A DNA stretch of 64,000 nucleotides from UBA668 sp039796575 (GTDB lineage Bacteria > Actinomycetota > Acidimicrobiia > Acidimicrobiales > Ilumatobacteraceae): positions 1 to 64,000 of the forward strand of contig JBDKJP010000016.1 of assembly GCA_039796575.1 (NCBI GenBank), read 5' to 3'. Shown here piece by piece: positions 60,926 through 64,000 of this stretch. Each line of letters starts with the position of its first letter. Position 1 is the stretch's first letter. A program made the position numbers and the translations under genes. The notes under the pieces are model-generated. The model was not told the DNA's origin. It saw only the letters and a program-made list of their open reading frames with translations, and made no database searches.

Positions 60926-60953
60926 AAGGCCTCGCCCTGTGGGGCGAGGCCTT
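60926..60953. terminator. bidirectional hairpin terminator
   Basis: AAGGCCTCGCCC (60926-60937) pairs with GGGCGAGGCCTT (60942-60953) over a four-base loop. It serves the hydratase-like gene on the + strand and the tRNA-Ala gene on the - strand, both of which end beside it. Confidence 0.75.
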
Positions 60954-60962
60954 CTGACGACC

Positions 60963-61038
60963 TGGTGGAGCTGAGGGGAATTGAACCCCTGACCTCTTCA
61001 TTGCGAACGAAGCGCTCTGCCAACTGAGCTACAGCCCC
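60963..61038 (-). tRNA. tRNA-Ala (anticodon CGC)
   Basis: Read on the minus strand the sequence folds as a complete 76-nt tRNA including an encoded 3' CCA (60963-60965). The acceptor stem GGGGCTG pairs with CAGCTCC and contains the G3:U70 wobble pair that identifies alanine tRNA. The D-loop is TAGCTCAGTTGGCAGAGC, the anticodon loop is TTCGCAA with anticodon CGC (reads GCG), and the T-arm is GGGGTTCAATTCCCC. Confidence 0.95.
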
Positions 61039-61080
61039 AGGTTGCGAGGCCAGAGTGTAGCGGTGCGACCGCCGAGCAAC

Positions 61081-61650
61081 TCAGGCGGCGTTGAACCAGC
61101 TCTGCTCGCTCCACTGGCGGTCCTGCTCCATGGCCTTGATCTGGACCAGCTTGTAGCAGTAGCCGCACAGGGCGACGAACGAGAGCCCGAAACCCCACAC
61201 CATCGCGCTGGCGTTGGTGGTGGCGGCGAGGAAGCCGGTGACGCCCACGGTGACGACGAGCAGGAACAGCACGTTGGCCCGACGGCGACGCACGAGCTCG
61301 CGCTGGCTGACGCGGTGGAGGTGTGCCTGACGGTGGTGCTGGCCGCCGTCGGTGTGCCGTTCGAGGGTGGCCTGCTGCAGCTGCTCGCGGCCGGCGGGGG
61401 CGGCGGCACGGCGCACCTGGCCGGCGTGGCCGTGGGTGCGGTGCGCCTGCGGCGCCTGGGTGAGCGGGCGGGCCATGCCACGCATCGGCACCATGGTGCG
61501 GGTGGGCACGGCGCGTTGCAGCGTGGACAGCTGACGACGGAAGTCGGTGACCGACGAGTTGGGCCGGTTCTCGCTGCGCGACCGCAGGAGCGGCGGAACG
61601 ATGACGGCGGCCCAGACGGCGGCGACGGCGAGAATGACGATGGCCTCCAT
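61081..61650 (-). CDS. membrane protein, possibly SepX/GlpR-like
   Basis: The 189-residue protein has an N-terminal membrane helix (AIVILAVAAVWAAVIVPPLL) followed by RSRSENRPNSSVTDFRRQLSTLQR, a basic Gln/His-rich loop, and two C-terminal hydrophobic segments (VLFLLVVTVGVTGFL and VWGFGLSFVALCGYCY). This layout recalls actinobacterial SepX/GlpR, a membrane protein of cell division, but the similarity is judged by eye. GAGGAGAC lies upstream of the ATG. It sits between tRNA-Ala and moaC on the same strand. Confidence 0.55.
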   Translation of the reverse strand: MEAIVILAVAAVWAAVIVPPLLRSRSENRPNSSVTDFRRQLSTLQRAVPTRTMVPMRGMARPLTQAPQAHRTHGHAGQVRRAAAPAGREQLQQATLERHTDGGQHHRQAHLHRVSQRELVRRRRANVLFLLVVTVGVTGFLAATTNASAMVWGFGLSFVALCGYCYKLVQIKAMEQDRQWSEQSWFNAA

Positions 61651-61745
61651 GGCTTACTTCGTCTCCTCGGTGTGGGAACTGTGGGACATGTGATTCTCCG
61701 GAACTGGGCAGACGAAGTTCGGGTGTCCGACCGGTGGCCGCTTCA

Positions 61746-62261
61746 TTACGGTTCTACTACGTTCGTAACGGCCGACGCAATGTTAGCGGGTCGGCGGTAG
61801 GTGCCACTCCGCCCGCCGGTTTTCTCCCAGAGGGCGAGCTCGCCGATCACCATCGCCTTGTCGGCCGACTTGCACATGTCGTAGATGGTGAGCGCCGCGA
61901 CGGCGCAGGCGTGCAGCGCTTCCATCTCGACCCCGGTGCGGTCGACGGTGTCGACCTGGACCTCGATCTCGATGTGGTCGTCGCCGATCTCGAAGTTCAC
62001 CGACACCGAGCCCACCAGCAGCGGGTGGCAGAGCGGGATCATGTCGCTGGTGCGTTTCGCGGCTTGGATGGCGGCCACGCGGGCGACGGCGAGCACGTCG
62101 CCCTTCTTCACCTCACGGTTGGCGATGGCGGCCGTGGTCTCGGGCTGCATGAACACCTTGCCCCTGGCGACCGCCCGCCGGTGCGTGGCCTCCTTCGGGG
62201 TCACGTCGACCATGCGGGCGTGACCCATCGGGTCGAGGTGCGTGAAAGTGAGGTCACTCAT
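61746..62261 (-). CDS. moaC: cyclic pyranopterin monophosphate synthase
   Basis: The 171-residue MoaC converts the MoaA product (3',8-cH2GTP) to cyclic pyranopterin monophosphate, the first stable molybdenum-cofactor intermediate. Hallmarks are KTSDMIPLCHPLL-like sequence (KRTSDMIPLCHPLL), TGVEMEALHACAVAALTIYDMCKS and a C-terminal KTGGRSG loop. It supports the XdhC/CoxD/MocA-like genes at the other end of the window but lies 56 kb away. It ends at TAA, unusual here. Its start has a weak ribosome site. Confidence 0.92.
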   Translation of the reverse strand: MSDLTFTHLDPMGHARMVDVTPKEATHRRAVARGKVFMQPETTAAIANREVKKGDVLAVARVAAIQAAKRTSDMIPLCHPLLVGSVSVNFEIGDDHIEIEVQVDTVDRTGVEMEALHACAVAALTIYDMCKSADKAMVIGELALWEKTGGRSGTYRRPANIASAVTNVVEP

Positions 62262-62288
62262 CCGTCACGGAACTGTAGTACGTCGCCA

Positions 62289-62316
62289 GTCGAGTGTCAG
62301 CGCGCCGGCACTCGAC
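62289..62316 (-). terminator. hairpin after the truncated secreted protein gene
   Basis: GTCGAGTG (62289-62296) and CACTCGAC (62309-62316) form a perfect 8-bp stem extendable by two pairs with one wobble. It lies 9-36 bp past the stop at 62325 on the minus strand and before moaC. It is a likely weak terminator. Confidence 0.5.
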
Positions 62317-62324
62317 CGACGCGC

Positions 62325-64000
62325 TCAGCGGGGCACCGTGCAGCCGCGGACCGAGGTCGCGGTGACCTTCTGTCCGCTCGCCGTCAGGGTCACCCTGCAC
62401 GTCATCCATACATCGCCGTTCACCAGTGCCTGCACCGTCACGTCGCCGTCGTTCAGCACGCCGTTCTCAGCGGCCACGATCGGCCGCACGTCCACCGACG
62501 CCGGCACCTGCACGTCGAGCACGCGCACGACCACACCCTGCGTGGAGAACGTGGTCGACAGGTTGGGGATCTGGGCCTTGATCTTCGCCTTCGGCAGGTA
62601 GATCTCACCGTCGAGGGAGATGGAATTGCTGTTGCCCTTGGTCTCGAGCACGGCACACCCGCCCGGGGTGACCACACAGCCCGACTGTGCCAGGATCTTC
62701 GGACCGGTCGTCGTGTAGTTCAGCACGATGCCGTCGAGGTAGGCCCGCCGATCCTCACCGCTGTTCGGCGTGGTGGCCACGAACTTTACCGTCAGCCCCT
62801 TGGAGCCCGGCACGAGCGCCGTGGTGCACGTGAGGTTGATGGTCGTGGTGCCGATCTTGCTCGGGAACGTCCCCACCGTGTCGGCGGTGCAGACGTCCTT
62901 GTCCTTCTTCGAGTCGCCGGTGTTGGTGCGCACCACGACGGTGAAGTTCGTCGTGCCCGTGGCGTAGCCGATGACGTCGGCGGTGAGCTTGGTGACCGTC
63001 GACGGGATGGTGGTGTCCTTGCCGTAGCCGGTGAGCACCAACGTGTCGGACGAGTCCTTCTTGCCGAGCTTGTGGTTCGCGCTCTTGCCGTCGACCTTCA
63101 CGGCGTCGCTCTCGTTGTCCCAGTCGCCGCCGGCATCCTCGCCGGTGGCGGTCATCGACACCGAGGAGCCCGCGCCACCGATGTCGGCAGTGGGGCCGTA
63201 CAGCGGGATCTCCACCGACTTGCCCGACGCCTGGGGAATCGACTTCCCGCACACCTCGAGGGTGGCGGTGCTGCCCGACAGCGTGATCGTGGTGGTGCCG
63301 CCGAGGATGAGCGTCGCACCGTTGGCGCCCTGCTTGCACGCAGCGCCGGCGGCCGTGGTGGCGATGGCCGACGTGGCCACCGCGAGGTCACCCGCGATGA
63401 CGCGGTATTTGATCGCCCACGTGACGTTCTCGAGGTAGTGCACGCCCGACTGCAGCAACACCACGGTGCACGAACCGATCGCGGCGTCGAACGTCGACTG
63501 GGTCCACGTGCCCGCGGCGAGCGTGGCGATCTTCGTCTTCGAGTCGCAACTGCCCGATCCTGCGGCAGGCGGCTCGGTGATGCCCGGCAGGTAGCCGGGG
63601 TCATTGGCCGGCGCACTGGCGACCGTGCAGTCCGTGACCGTCACGCCGTCGACCTTGATCGGGCCGGAGCAACCGCCCAGCGCCTTCAGCGCGCCGCCGG
63701 CGACCTCGAGCAGCGACTCCTTCGACACGTCGATGGCCGAGTTGGCATAGGTGTTGCCGAAGATCTGCAAGCCACCCTTTCCCGACACCACGAGGCCGTC
63801 CTCGTCACCCGTGGCGAGCGTCTGCAGGCCCCATGCGGAGGCACCGCCCTTGGGCGTGAGCGAGTTGGCACCCTGCGGGCACACCACCACGGTGACGGGC
63901 TCGCCGTCGACCGTGCCGTAGGACTGCGACGGCTTGCAGCTGCCGTCGGCGTTCGAGCGTCCGTTCACCGGCGACTGGACCACCGACTGCACAGCGGCCT
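62325..64000 (-). CDS. large secreted surface protein, N-terminus outside window
   Basis: The reading frame runs off the window end with at least 558 residues visible; the true start lies upstream. The sequence is Ser/Thr/Gly-rich, with many short beta-like strands, Cys residues (ALGGCSGP, SCDSKTK, VLLQSG) and a module like VSVNFEI-free repeated LILGGTTTITLSGSTATLEVCG. It resembles actinobacterial surface or pilus-locus (TadG-like) proteins that follow a GNTYANSAIDVSKE-type segment, but that is a by-eye comparison. It is probably exported and extracellular. No catalytic motif is seen. Confidence 0.6.
   Translation of the reverse strand, partial: AAVQSVVQSPVNGRSNADGSCKPSQSYGTVDGEPVTVVVCPQGANSLTPKGGASAWGLQTLATGDEDGLVVSGKGGLQIFGNTYANSAIDVSKESLLEVAGGALKALGGCSGPIKVDGVTVTDCTVASAPANDPGYLPGITEPPAAGSGSCDSKTKIATLAAGTWTQSTFDAAIGSCTVVLLQSGVHYLENVTWAIKYRVIAGDLAVATSAIATTAAGAACKQGANGATLILGGTTTITLSGSTATLEVCGKSIPQASGKSVEIPLYGPTADIGGAGSSVSMTATGEDAGGDWDNESDAVKVDGKSANHKLGKKDSSDTLVLTGYGKDTTIPSTVTKLTADVIGYATGTTNFTVVVRTNTGDSKKDKDVCTADTVGTFPSKIGTTTINLTCTTALVPGSKGLTVKFVATTPNSGEDRRAYLDGIVLNYTTTGPKILAQSGCVVTPGGCAVLETKGNSNSISLDGEIYLPKAKIKAQIPNLSTTFSTQGVVVRVLDVQVPASVDVRPIVAAENGVLNDGDVTVQALVNGDVWMTCRVTLTASGQKVTATSVRGCTVPR

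Overview
The window is about 70% GC and densely coded, with many GTG starts and 4-base NTGA overlaps between genes. The content suggests a free-living actinobacterium. Secreted lipoproteins carry Thr/Ala/Ser-rich linkers after the lipobox, there is an actinobacterial-type GpgS beside a FolP2-like protein, a SARP-like regulator and a salvage neighbourhood (add, upp, PmmB-like mutase, adenosine kinase) recalling Mycobacterium. Class Acidimicrobiia (Ilumatobacter-like) is my best guess from the style of the proteins, not a proven placement. No insertion sequence, prophage, CRISPR array or rRNA was seen; there is one tRNA (Ala, CGC).

Layout. 1-6.0 kb: a frameshifted lipoprotein, then CO-dehydrogenase-type accessory genes (CoxD-like MoxR ATPase, CoxE-like VWA protein, XdhC split into two genes), an NlpC/P60 protein on the other strand, a MocA-like nucleotidyltransferase and CoxG. 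The catalytic coxM/S/L genes are not in the window. 6.0-11.2 kb: DUF501 and GNAT genes, two enoyl-CoA hydratase-like proteins and an SGNH protein. 11.3-19.8 kb: a nucleoside uptake and salvage block (BMP lipoprotein, ABC ATPase, two permeases, then a CoA-transferase, queF, adenosine deaminase and upp). 19.8-25.4 kb: a secreted SGNH esterase and a three-gene operon of a repeat/membrane protein, a MoxR ATPase and a VWA/DUF2201 protein. 25.5-36.9 kb: sugar-phosphate mutase, adenosine kinase, aminopeptidase N, TauD-like oxygenase, DUF2202 protein, SecD-like lipoprotein, DUF1801 protein, acyl-CoA synthetase, ThrH and a serine hydrolase.

37.1-43.0 kb holds one very large secreted protein of 1,974 residues: an animal-type haem peroxidase joined to RTX calcium-binding repeats, Ig-like and SPD-2-like modules and a second RTX block. 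Directly upstream are seven tandem 11-bp units with a CACAG-like core, a layout known from PhoP/OmpR- and SARP-type sites. A NarL-type two-component pair and a SARP/BTAD regulator follow it.

46.2-64 kb: GMC oxidoreductase plus alpha/beta hydrolase, FAS1 lipoprotein with a strong terminator, PIG-L deacetylase plus a cytochrome c lipoprotein, an HrpA helicase, an intradiol-dioxygenase-like lipoprotein, the gpgS / FolP2-like / folB-folK group, tRNA-Ala, moaC and a secreted protein cut by the window edge. MoaC, the MocA-like protein, XdhC and CoxD/E/G together indicate a working molybdenum-hydroxylase maturation route.

The points most worth following up are the 11-bp array in front of the peroxidase-RTX gene, the repeat protein-MoxR-DUF2201 operon, the split XdhC and the degenerate DHPS beside gpgS.
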